Shown here: positions 7,899-15,922 of the stretch, piece after piece
How the letters are laid out: every line of letters starts with the position of its first letter
Numbering within the stretch: the stretch's first letter is position 1
Source of the DNA: JAGLCW01 sp964422555
GTDB lineage: Bacteria; Caldisericota; Caldisericia; UBA6126
Assembly: GCA_964422555.1 (NCBI GenBank)
Contig: CAYRBR010000001.1
Span: 1-64,000, forward strand
Length of the DNA: 64,000 bases
Direction: 5' to 3'
The notes under the pieces: model-generated
The model's database searches: none
Told to the model about the DNA's origin: nothing
Seen by the model: only the letters and a program-made list of their open reading frames with translations
Program-made: the position numbers and the translations under genes

Positions 7899-10313
7899 AT
7901 GCAAAACGAACATTTTGATTTTAAAACGGTTGATAAAAAATGGCAGGAAAAATGGCAAGAGACGAACCTATATAGAGCAAAAGAACAAGGCGATAAACCA
8001 AAATTCTATATTTTAGATATGTTTCCGTATCCATCAGCTGCTGGACTACATGTTGGTCATCCTGAAGGGTATACTGCAAGTGATATTTTAGCCCGATTCA
8101 AAATGATGAATGGATTTGAAGTATTACACCCAATGGGATGGGATGCATTTGGGCTACCCACTGAGAATTATGCTATAAAAATGAAAATTCATCCAGCAAT
8201 TGCTACAGAAGAAAATATAAAAAATTTTAAAAGACAGATTTCTCGGTTTGGTTTTACTTATGATTGGGATCGCGAAGTAAACACAACAGATCCAACCTAT
8301 TACAAATGGACGCAATGGATTTTTGTGAAATTGTTTGAAAACGGATTGGCTTACGAAAAAGAAGCACCGATTAATTGGTGTCCTTCGTGTAAAACCGGAT
8401 TGGCAAACGAAGAAGTTGTGGATGGAAAATGCGATCGGTGTGGAGCTATTATTGAAAGAAAAAATCTTCGTCAATGGATGCTACGTATTACTGCGTATGC
8501 TCAAAGATTAATAGACGATTTAGAATTAGTTGACTGGCCTGAAGAAATTAAAACAATGCAAAAAAATTGGATTGGGAAATCAACCGGTGCTTTAGTTCAC
8601 TTTCCCATTGCTGAAACAAATGAATCATTGGAGATTTTTACAACCAGACCGGACACTATTTTTGGAGTTACCTATATGGTTTTATCTCCTGAGCATCCTC
8701 TTTTAGATAAACTTGTTACCGGTTGTTACAAAGAAAGATTAGAAGACTATCGAAAAGAAATTCAATCTAAAAGTGATATGGAAAGGACAGAACTGAACAA
8801 GGAAAAAACTGGAATTGATAGCGGTTTGTTTTGTATTAATCCTCTTAATAACCAGAAAATTCCCATTTTTATTGCAGATTATGTTTTAATGAGTTACGGT
8901 ACTGGTGCCATTATGGCAGTTCCAGCTCACGACCAAAGAGACTATGATTTTGCAAAAAAATATAATCTTCCCATTACACCAGTAATTAAACCTTTTGATG
9001 GAGAGGCTCCTTCAGATGCAGCCTTTGATTTACCGGGAACAATGATTAATTCAGGTGCTTTTGATGGCATGAATTCCGAAGAAGCAAAAAAAGAAATTCT
9101 ATCCTACATAGAAGAGAAGAATATTGGAAAACAGTCTACTCAATTCAAACTTAGAGACTGGATTTTTTCAAGACAGCGATTTTGGGGAGAACCAATTCCT
9201 ATTGTACATTGTGAAAACTGTGGACCTGTTGCTGTACCAATTGATCAATTACCACTTACTTTACCAGAAGTTTCTTCTTATGAACCCAGTGGAACCGGGG
9301 AATCACCTTTAGCAGCTATAGAAGAATGGGTTAATACTACTTGCCCGAAGTGTGGTGGAAAAGCTCGAAGAGAGACAAACACTATGCCTCAGTGGGCTGG
9401 TTCTTCTTGGTATTATATTCGCTATACCGATCCAAACTGTACAACTGCATTGGCTTCAAAGGAAGCCATGGATTACTGGTTACCTGTTGATACGTATATT
9501 GGGGGAAAAGAACACACAAACCTTCATTTATTGTATGTTCGATTTTGGCACAAGTTCCTGCAGGACATAGGAGTAGTTCATTGTCCTGAACCATTTATGA
9601 AACTTCGGAATCAGGGTATGGTTTTGGCTGAAGATGGTCGAAAAATGTCGAAATCGTTAGGGAATGTAATTAACCCAGATGAAGTTTTGGATGAATATGG
9701 GGCAGATGTGGTTCGAATGTATGAAATGTTTATGGGACCCTTCGAACAAGAATCGTTATGGAACACTCAGGGTGTTGAAGGAGTAAAACGATTTCTTCAG
9801 AAAGTGTGGAATCTTTTTTTAAAGAACCATAAAAATGGTACACCTTCTGAAGATCAGTTGCGAATGATGCATAAAACTATTAAAAAAGTCACCCAGGATA
9901 TTGAATCTTTTTCTTTTAATACTGCAATTTCAGCGATGATGATTTTCACAAATTTTCTTCAGAAAGAAAAAGAAATTTGTTCCTCTTCTTTATTGACACT
10001 TTTACAGTTACTTTCTCCTTTTGCTCCGCATATGTGTGAAGAACTGTGGGAACAAATGAACCAAAAAAATTCAATATTTTTATCAGCATGGCCTGTTTTT
10101 GATGAAAAGTATTGCAAAGATCCTGAAGTAACAATCGCAATTCAGATTAATGGGAAGCTTAGAGATAAAGTAGAGGTGCCAGCGGATATAGAAGAAGAAG
10201 AGTTGAAGAAGATTGTTCTTGCGCAAGATAACGCAAAAAAATTTCTAGTTGACAAACAAATTGTGAAATGGATTATTATTCCGGCACGGTTAGTTAATTT
10301 GGTCGTCAAATAA
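7899..10313 (+). CDS. leuS: Leucyl-tRNA synthetase
   Basis: An 804-residue class Ia aminoacyl-tRNA synthetase charging tRNA-Leu. The HIGH-type motif is HVGH at 51-54 after FPYPSAAGL, and the KMSKS loop is near 582-586. A zinc-binding knuckle (CPSC...CDRC, about 165-187) and a CP1 editing insertion (about 220-400, with TTRPDTIFGVTY and GTGAIMAVPAHDQRD) are present, so mischarged isoleucine/valine should be edited. The anticodon-binding and C-terminal domains complete a normal length. ATG 7899 follows AGAGAGG. The 20-base gap to the Na/Pi symporter gene may allow cotranscription. Confidence 0.98.
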   Translation: MQNEHFDFKTVDKKWQEKWQETNLYRAKEQGDKPKFYILDMFPYPSAAGLHVGHPEGYTASDILARFKMMNGFEVLHPMGWDAFGLPTENYAIKMKIHPAIATEENIKNFKRQISRFGFTYDWDREVNTTDPTYYKWTQWIFVKLFENGLAYEKEAPINWCPSCKTGLANEEVVDGKCDRCGAIIERKNLRQWMLRITAYAQRLIDDLELVDWPEEIKTMQKNWIGKSTGALVHFPIAETNESLEIFTTRPDTIFGVTYMVLSPEHPLLDKLVTGCYKERLEDYRKEIQSKSDMERTELNKEKTGIDSGLFCINPLNNQKIPIFIADYVLMSYGTGAIMAVPAHDQRDYDFAKKYNLPITPVIKPFDGEAPSDAAFDLPGTMINSGAFDGMNSEEAKKEILSYIEEKNIGKQSTQFKLRDWIFSRQRFWGEPIPIVHCENCGPVAVPIDQLPLTLPEVSSYEPSGTGESPLAAIEEWVNTTCPKCGGKARRETNTMPQWAGSSWYYIRYTDPNCTTALASKEAMDYWLPVDTYIGGKEHTNLHLLYVRFWHKFLQDIGVVHCPEPFMKLRNQGMVLAEDGRKMSKSLGNVINPDEVLDEYGADVVRMYEMFMGPFEQESLWNTQGVEGVKRFLQKVWNLFLKNHKNGTPSEDQLRMMHKTIKKVTQDIESFSFNTAISAMMIFTNFLQKEKEICSSSLLTLLQLLSPFAPHMCEELWEQMNQKNSIFLSAWPVFDEKYCKDPEVTIAIQINGKLRDKVEVPADIEEEELKKIVLAQDNAKKFLVDKQIVKWIIIPARLVNLVVK

Positions 10314-10333
10314 AATATTACGAAAGAGGAATT

Positions 10334-12028
10334 ATGCAGGTATTAGGATCGACTGATATTGCTTCCATAATTGGTGGATTAGGGATTTTTCTTTTTGGCT
10401 TGTATACATTCAGCGAGTATTTAAAAGATATTGCAGGAGATAGGCTGAAAAGTATTCTCAATTCAGCAACAAGATCTCCATGGATAGGACTTTTAACAGG
10501 TGCTCTTCTAGCATCCTTGGTGCAATCATCGTCCGTTGTGACAGTGATTGCATTGGCATTTGTAAATTCAGGTTTATTAAGTTTCGAGCAGTCATTGGGG
10601 TTAATATTTGGAGCAAATATTGGTACCACTATTACTGCTCAGATTATAGCTTTCAATATTACCGAGTGGGGTTTTTATTTAATACCTCTTGGTTTAATTA
10701 TCATTTTTATTGTGAAACGAAGAAGACCTAAAGCGTTAGGGTATTCAATTGTTTCATTTGGATTCTTATTGCTCGGATTGTACTTAATGAAGACAGGCTT
10801 AACCCCATTAAAAACATACGAACCCTTTCTTGCAGCAATGGCTGGTTTAGGAGATTCTCCCTTGAAGGGAATTTTTGCTTCTACTGTCTTTACAGGTATT
10901 GTGCAATCTTCATCAGCAACAACCTCTTTAGTTGTTACCTTAGTGCAACAGAATTTAATTCACTTTAAGAGTGCAATACCTCTTGTACTTGGTGCAAACA
11001 TCGGAACTACTGTTACGGCTGCTTTGGCATCAATTGGGGCCAATAAAAACGCAAAACGAGTTGCTATGGCTCACTTCGTATTTAATTTCACCGGAGTAGT
11101 TGCAATTTATTTTTTCATTGTGAATGGATCGTATGCTCATCTCGTGACTTCAGTAACCGATTTTCTCTCGGGTGGGAATTATACAAGCGAACGATTGATT
11201 GCAAACTGCCATACAATTTTTAATGTGACATGGTCTGTTTTCTGGTGCTGGCAAGTAACTCTTTTTGCACGTATTGTTAAGCTTTTGATTCCTGGTGAAA
11301 CAAAAGAATACCCTATGAATACATATTTAGATAGTCGCTTGATCTCTACCCCTTCTTTGGCTCTTGAAGCAACCAGAGAAGAATTACACCGAATGGCAAC
11401 TTTAAGCTCAGAAATGGTGCAAAATCAGGTAGAGATTATTCTTAAAAATCGATCCTTCAAAGAAGCGAAAGAAGTATGGGAGCTTGAAAAAGTAGTGAAT
11501 CACATTAACCGAGATACAATCCGGTACTTGAAGAATTTGTATAACAGTAATCTTACTGAGTTTGAAAGCAAATTGGCATTGAATTTTATGCATGTATCTT
11601 CTGATCTTGAAAGATGGGGTGATCATGCGACTAATTTGTTTGAAGTAGCAGAGCATATTTTTGAAAATAACACAACTCTCACAAACGAGAATCTAGAGAA
11701 TATTTCTCAACTTTTTGATTTAGTGAAAGAGAATATCGATGAAGTTGAGAAGTTACTGAAGAATAGTTTAGATAACTATCAGCAGGAAGAACTTGATCGT
11801 CTTTACAAGCAAGCAAAGAAAAGAGAACAAGAGATAGATCGACTATCAGACAATGTGAAAGAGACAAACATTAATTCCTATATGTGTAGTGTTACAAATG
11901 AGATAAGCATAGACAATGCGGTGGTTGTGAACGATATACTAACGAATTTAGAACGTATTGGGGACCATGCTTACAATATCATCCGGTATTTTACAGTCCC
12001 TCCTGAAAAAGACAAATTTGCAGGATAA
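10334..12028 (+). CDS. Na/Pi cotransporter family protein with PhoU-like domain
   Basis: A 564-residue membrane protein of the NptA/YjbB family (Na+-coupled phosphate transport, in some members export). The two inverted repeats each carry the QSSS...GANIGTT signature (near residues 57-98 and 193-230), which forms the Na+ and phosphate sites of the SLC34-like fold. The C-terminal ~220 residues are helical with repeated WGDHA/IGDHA-type motifs (ERWGDHATNL, ERIGDHAYNI) of two PhoU-like domains, probably regulatory. The start has GAGGA upstream. It follows leuS closely, and a long inverted repeat spans its stop codon. Direction of phosphate flow is not determinable from sequence. Confidence 0.92.
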   Translation: MQVLGSTDIASIIGGLGIFLFGLYTFSEYLKDIAGDRLKSILNSATRSPWIGLLTGALLASLVQSSSVVTVIALAFVNSGLLSFEQSLGLIFGANIGTTITAQIIAFNITEWGFYLIPLGLIIIFIVKRRRPKALGYSIVSFGFLLLGLYLMKTGLTPLKTYEPFLAAMAGLGDSPLKGIFASTVFTGIVQSSSATTSLVVTLVQQNLIHFKSAIPLVLGANIGTTVTAALASIGANKNAKRVAMAHFVFNFTGVVAIYFFIVNGSYAHLVTSVTDFLSGGNYTSERLIANCHTIFNVTWSVFWCWQVTLFARIVKLLIPGETKEYPMNTYLDSRLISTPSLALEATREELHRMATLSSEMVQNQVEIILKNRSFKEAKEVWELEKVVNHINRDTIRYLKNLYNSNLTEFESKLALNFMHVSSDLERWGDHATNLFEVAEHIFENNTTLTNENLENISQLFDLVKENIDEVEKLLKNSLDNYQQEELDRLYKQAKKREQEIDRLSDNVKETNINSYMCSVTNEISIDNAVVVNDILTNLERIGDHAYNIIRYFTVPPEKDKFAG

Positions 12029-12060
12029 GAAGAAGAGCTGCAATGCTCTTCTTCTTATCC
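12023..12060. terminator. 16-bp perfect inverted repeat between convergent genes (probable terminator)
   Basis: The arms GGATAAGAAGAAGAGC (12023-12038) and GCTCTTCTTCTTATCC (12045-12060) are perfectly complementary with a 6-base loop. The left arm contains the stop codon of the Na/Pi gene. Flanking U-tracts are weak, so it may work mainly as a transcript-end stabiliser for this gene and for the convergent mrp. Confidence 0.6.
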
Positions 12061-12073
12061 TCTTTGATAACTA

Positions 12074-13114
12074 TTAAAGTTCTTTTAGCAGAGAATCTGC
12101 TAAGTTGAAGAAGCTTTTTGCAGAATCTGAATCTGGATATTCTTCTACTACCGGTTTTTTATTGTTTCCACAGAAACTAATTGCTTCGTCCATTGGGATC
12201 TGTTCAAGTAATGGAGCTCCCATTGTTTTGGCCATGAGTTCTCCTCCACCCTTTCCGAAGATGGCATATGTATTTCCTGTGTCGGGTGCTTTAAAATAGC
12301 TCATGTTCTCAACAATTCCGGATACGTGTATATTTAGTTTGCAGAAAGTTTTGTAGAATCTTGTTGCATCATCTGTAGATACTTTAGAAGGAATGGTAAC
12401 AACTAATCCTGAATCTAACGGAAGGGATTGCCCTACTGTTAACATGGCATCACTGGTTCCTGGAGGGAGATCGATGAGTAGAAAGTCTAAATCACCCCAC
12501 TTAGTCATGGAATACAGTTGCTGGATTGCATTAGAGATCATAGGTCCACGCCATACGATAGGTTCATTTGTTCCTTGTGTTAAAAAACCAATAGAAATTA
12601 TCTTAACACCATATTGTTCGATTGGTTGAATGCTATTGTTATCCCCTAATGGATGCTGTTCTGTGTTAAACATAACGGGAATATTGGGACCTAATACATC
12701 AGCATCAAGAACTCCTACTTTCTTCCCTTTCTTAGCTAAAGCGATAGCAAGGTTTGTTACAACAGTCGATTTCCCAACACCACCTTTGCCAGAACCAATA
12801 GCAATGATTCGTTTAATTTTCCCTTTTGGTAGAACATGAGGGCCACCCATTCCAATTGCTTCTTTTTCTTTTTGGGTCATTTCTGAATAATCAATTGAAA
12901 CGTTTTTTACTCCAATTTCTTTTAGTACTTTTTCTGCATCGTCAGCCATCGTTTTTTTAAGGGGGCATTTGATAGTAGTCAGATTAAGAGTAAAAGAAAC
13001 ATTGTGGTCTGAAATTGAGATATTTTTTACCATCCCAAGATCGACAATGCTCTTTTTTATCTCTGGATCCATAACCTTTTGCAATGCCTTAAGCACTTCT
13101 TCTTTTGTTAACAT
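12074..13114 (-). CDS. mrp: Mrp/ApbC family iron-sulfur cluster carrier ATPase
   Basis: A 346-residue P-loop protein with an N-terminal MIP18/DUF59 domain (about 1-80, including KCPLKKTMADDAEKVL) and a C-terminal ParA/MinD-like ATPase domain with the deviant Walker A GSGKGGVGKST near 108-118. Proteins of this type hold and pass Fe-S clusters to apoproteins. The typical ApbC CxxC motif near the C-terminus is not evident here, which is a deviation. The start at ATG 13114 (MLTKEEVL) has AGGAGAT upstream; a longer in-frame start exists without benefit. It is monocistronic or shares a transcript with lpd upstream (58-base gap from lpd's stop to the start region). Confidence 0.9.
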   Translation of the reverse strand: MLTKEEVLKALQKVMDPEIKKSIVDLGMVKNISISDHNVSFTLNLTTIKCPLKKTMADDAEKVLKEIGVKNVSIDYSEMTQKEKEAIGMGGPHVLPKGKIKRIIAIGSGKGGVGKSTVVTNLAIALAKKGKKVGVLDADVLGPNIPVMFNTEQHPLGDNNSIQPIEQYGVKIISIGFLTQGTNEPIVWRGPMISNAIQQLYSMTKWGDLDFLLIDLPPGTSDAMLTVGQSLPLDSGLVVTIPSKVSTDDATRFYKTFCKLNIHVSGIVENMSYFKAPDTGNTYAIFGKGGGELMAKTMGAPLLEQIPMDEAISFCGNNKKPVVEEYPDSDSAKSFFNLADSLLKEL

Positions 13115-13193
13115 AAGTACCCATCTCCTATACATGTTTTTTTTAGTCTAAAACTCTTAGCGTGATCTTTCAATATCGAAAGGTAACATTTGG

Positions 13194-14543
13194 TTATAAG
13201 TGAAGTGGAATTCCTTCCGCTAATTCAATTGCCTCAGAAAAAACTTCTGATAGTGTTGGATGTGGGAAAGTAGTATTTGCTGCAACGGGAAGAGGGATTT
13301 TGTTTTGAATTATTAAGGTTGCTAAGGATATCATATCGGAAGAGTGATCTCCAAAGAATGTACATCCAACTAGCAAGTTGTCTTCGATGAATAATTTAGC
13401 AAAACCTTCACGAATTCCACTAGCTCTGGCCTTTCCATTTGCAGAATAAGGGAAGATACATGTTTTTGAAGCAGTTCTTTTTCCTACAGCAGAGTATTCG
13501 GGGTGGGTAAAAATAACGCTTGGTTGGTATTCGTAATTGATAGGTTCTACTTCCTTACCAAAAATTCTTGCAGCAGCAATTAAACCTTCTCTGCTAGCAG
13601 TATGGGCTAACATCCATTTTCCATTCACATCTCCAATTGCATATACATCCGGTTGGTTTGTTTCCATATACTCGTTTGTTACAATTCCTTTAGGGGAATA
13701 GTCAAGTTGTAAAGAATTGAAAAGTGGTTCATTTATCAACGGTTTTCTTCCGGTTGCAATTAGAACTGTTTCACAGTCCATCGAGTTTTGTTCAGAATTC
13801 TGAGTCCATTTTACAGTGACGATTCCATTGTCATTTTTTACTGATTCTACTTTACATCCATTTAGGATTGTAATCCCAGCTTTTTGGAGACTTTTTTTCA
13901 AGGCTTCAGTTGATTCTTTGTCTTCACATGGCAGTACTTGATCCATCCACTCAAGAACGGTTACCTTAGAGCCAAGCTGATTGTAAATCGTTGCCATTTC
14001 TAAACCAATTACACCAGCACCAATAATAACAAATCGAGCGGGGATTTCTGCAATTTCTAGTGCTTTGTCACTATATATAATTCTTTCGTGATCTGGAACA
14101 ATTGAAGGGATGGAACTAGGAACAGAACCAGTTGCAAGAATTAGTTTGTCAAAAGGTACAGATAACTCTTTCTCGGTAGATTGAACAAGAACTTTTTTAT
14201 CTTTAACGGAGACTGCTTCTCCTTGTATGACATTTACATTGTTTTTCTTAAGCAGAAAACCAATTCCCTGACGAGACATAGTTACAGCTTTTTTTGCATG
14301 TTTTTGTAATTTTTTTAAGTTAATACTAGGTTTTTCACCATCAATACCAACGGAAGTGTAACTTTTCCACTGAATCAGTGGTTCAACTCCTTTGATAAGA
14401 GCTTTAGTCGGAATACAACCTACGTTTACACAGGTTCCACCCAAGTGATTTTTTTCAATCACTGTTACTTCTCCCCCATATTGAGCACATCGGATTGCCG
14501 TTACATATCCCCCGGGTCCGCCACCGATAACAACTATTTTCAT
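13194..14543 (-). CDS. lpdA: Dihydrolipoamide dehydrogenase (E3)
   Basis: A 449-residue FAD-dependent disulfide oxidoreductase reoxidising dihydrolipoyl groups. The FAD-binding GGGPGGYVTAIR at the N-terminus, the redox-active GGTCVNVGCIPTK (two Cys separated by four residues), an NAD-binding GAGVIGLEMA (about 175-184), and the C-terminal TFPHPTLSEV with the catalytic His-Glu pair are all present. No lipoyl domain is fused, and no pyruvate dehydrogenase or glycine cleavage genes are adjacent, so the complex it serves is unknown. A related flavin disulfide reductase is the alternative, but the HPT...E motif favours E3. It is divergent from the endonuclease IV-like gene. Confidence 0.9.
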   Translation of the reverse strand: MKIVVIGGGPGGYVTAIRCAQYGGEVTVIEKNHLGGTCVNVGCIPTKALIKGVEPLIQWKSYTSVGIDGEKPSINLKKLQKHAKKAVTMSRQGIGFLLKKNNVNVIQGEAVSVKDKKVLVQSTEKELSVPFDKLILATGSVPSSIPSIVPDHERIIYSDKALEIAEIPARFVIIGAGVIGLEMATIYNQLGSKVTVLEWMDQVLPCEDKESTEALKKSLQKAGITILNGCKVESVKNDNGIVTVKWTQNSEQNSMDCETVLIATGRKPLINEPLFNSLQLDYSPKGIVTNEYMETNQPDVYAIGDVNGKWMLAHTASREGLIAAARIFGKEVEPINYEYQPSVIFTHPEYSAVGKRTASKTCIFPYSANGKARASGIREGFAKLFIEDNLLVGCTFFGDHSSDMISLATLIIQNKIPLPVAANTTFPHPTLSEVFSEAIELAEGIPLHL

Positions 14544-14673
14544 GAATAACTCCTACATTTTTTCAAAATTTTAATAAGCACTTAATTAGAATAAGGAATG
14601 GGCAGTAAAGTTCAAAAAAAACTGTTACTTTTTGGCACATTGCATTTCTGTAATTCTATTTTATTATGATTGC

Positions 14674-15546
14674 ATGATTGGCATCCACTTACGTTTGAAA
14701 AATGATATTGTTGCAGTAAAAAAAACACTTGATGAGTTACAAATCGATTGTATCCAATTGTTTTTAGAACCTTTGTATGGGATTTCCTTCAGAAGAAAGC
14801 TTCATTATAGGGCAGTGTTTCGAGAATTAAAAAAAAGAGGTTATATTTCTACCGTGTTTCTTCATTCTCCCGATAGTGTATCGCTTCGGGAATCGAAAAA
14901 TGGTAGTACAATCCCAGCCTGGAAAAGAATTAGAGAAAGATTGCAGGAAGCTGACGATATTGGAGCAGATGGTCTAATTGTACACGTAAATGTTTCAAAA
15001 GAGTTCCCTATTTCTAAGATAAGAGAAGAGATGGAATCTGTGTTTTACGATTTCTATAGCAATGCACAGCTCTTGCTTGAGAATGTTACTATCCAAAAAT
15101 CAATTGGATCTCATCTTCCCCTGTTTCAAGATTTGGTCAAATCTCTTAATGAAGTATATCCTATATTTGTTTGTCTTGATACTGCTCATTTGTTTGAGGT
15201 GGGATATTCTTTTCAGGACAAAGATGAGATGAGAGCGTTATCTAGTTCATTTCCCATCGTATTTCAAAAAACCCGATTAGTACATTTAAATGATTCAAGA
15301 ACAGAAAAAGGGAGTTACTTAGATCACCATGCTTCTTTAGGAGACGGTTTTATTGGGGCAGGTTCTTTAGGGGCTGTTGTCTCTGTTTTTCCAGAAGATA
15401 TGTTTTATATTGCAGAATTACCGAAGAGCGAAAATGAAAGATTAGTGGAAAATGTTGAAATTTTACGACAAATTGTAAATGGTAACAAAAATAAGCTTGA
15501 TGAAATGAAACCAAACTGTAAAATAGAAAGGGTATTTTATTTTTAA
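14674..15546 (+). CDS. Endonuclease IV-like TIM-barrel protein
   Basis: A 290-residue protein of the AP endonuclease family 2 / xylose-isomerase-like fold. Candidate zinc ligands line up with endonuclease IV: His in FLHSP, His in LIVHVN, Glu in LLENV, Asp and His in CLDTAHLFEVGY, His in LVHLND, Asp and His in LDHHASLG, and Glu in IAELP. This suggests an AP endonuclease acting on abasic DNA, but overall similarity is loose and the N-terminal substrate region is unusual. A sugar-phosphate isomerase role is less likely given LDTAH and HLND. ATG 14674 is chosen; no good ribosome-binding site is visible, and TTG 14632 is possible. It ends 99 bases before rpsO. Confidence 0.7.
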   Translation: MIGIHLRLKNDIVAVKKTLDELQIDCIQLFLEPLYGISFRRKLHYRAVFRELKKRGYISTVFLHSPDSVSLRESKNGSTIPAWKRIRERLQEADDIGADGLIVHVNVSKEFPISKIREEMESVFYDFYSNAQLLLENVTIQKSIGSHLPLFQDLVKSLNEVYPIFVCLDTAHLFEVGYSFQDKDEMRALSSSFPIVFQKTRLVHLNDSRTEKGSYLDHHASLGDGFIGAGSLGAVVSVFPEDMFYIAELPKSENERLVENVEILRQIVNGNKNKLDEMKPNCKIERVFYF

Positions 15547-15572
15547 AAACATAGTTTATTGAAACTATGTTT
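15547..15572 (+). terminator. Hairpin between the endonuclease IV-like gene and rpsO
   Basis: An 11-bp perfect AT-rich stem AAACATAGTTT / AAACTATGTTT with a 4-base loop directly follows the stop codon. No continuous U-tract follows, so its termination strength is doubtful; it could also stabilise the 3' end. The remaining leader before rpsO shows no further structure I can support. Confidence 0.5.
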
Positions 15573-15645
15573 ACTATTGATTACCTTTTACATGGGCTTT
15601 TGATATCCTCATCGAAGTACTGAGTAGAAGGTACAGGAGGCAATT

Positions 15646-15912
15646 ATGTTAACAAAAGAGGAAAAGTCTGCCATTATTGAGAAGTATAAAACTCATGAAG
15701 GTGACAACGGTTCGCCCGATGTCCAGATCGCTATTTTAACCAAAAAAATCCAAATGCTATCGGAACACTTATCCTATCATAAGCATGACCATAGCTCTAG
15801 ACGTGGATTATTAAAAATGGTTGGACAGAGAAGAAGATTACAAAGGTATTTGAAAAAAACAGATGTTGAACGGTACAAAACATTAATTCAACAACTAGGA
15901 ATCAGAGGATAA
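15646..15912 (+). CDS. rpsO: Ribosomal protein uS15
   Basis: An 88-residue small-subunit protein that binds 16S rRNA helix h22 and organises the platform. The conserved core is complete, including HEGDNGSPDVQIA, the HDHSSRRGLL segment and the C-terminal RRRLQRYLKK. It starts at ATG 15646 with AGGAGG before it. The gene precedes pnp by 10 bases, the widely conserved rpsO-pnp pair in bacteria, so cotranscription is very likely. Confidence 0.98.
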   Translation: MLTKEEKSAIIEKYKTHEGDNGSPDVQIAILTKKIQMLSEHLSYHKHDHSSRRGLLKMVGQRRRLQRYLKKTDVERYKTLIQQLGIRG

Positions 15913-15922
15913 AAAAAACTAC

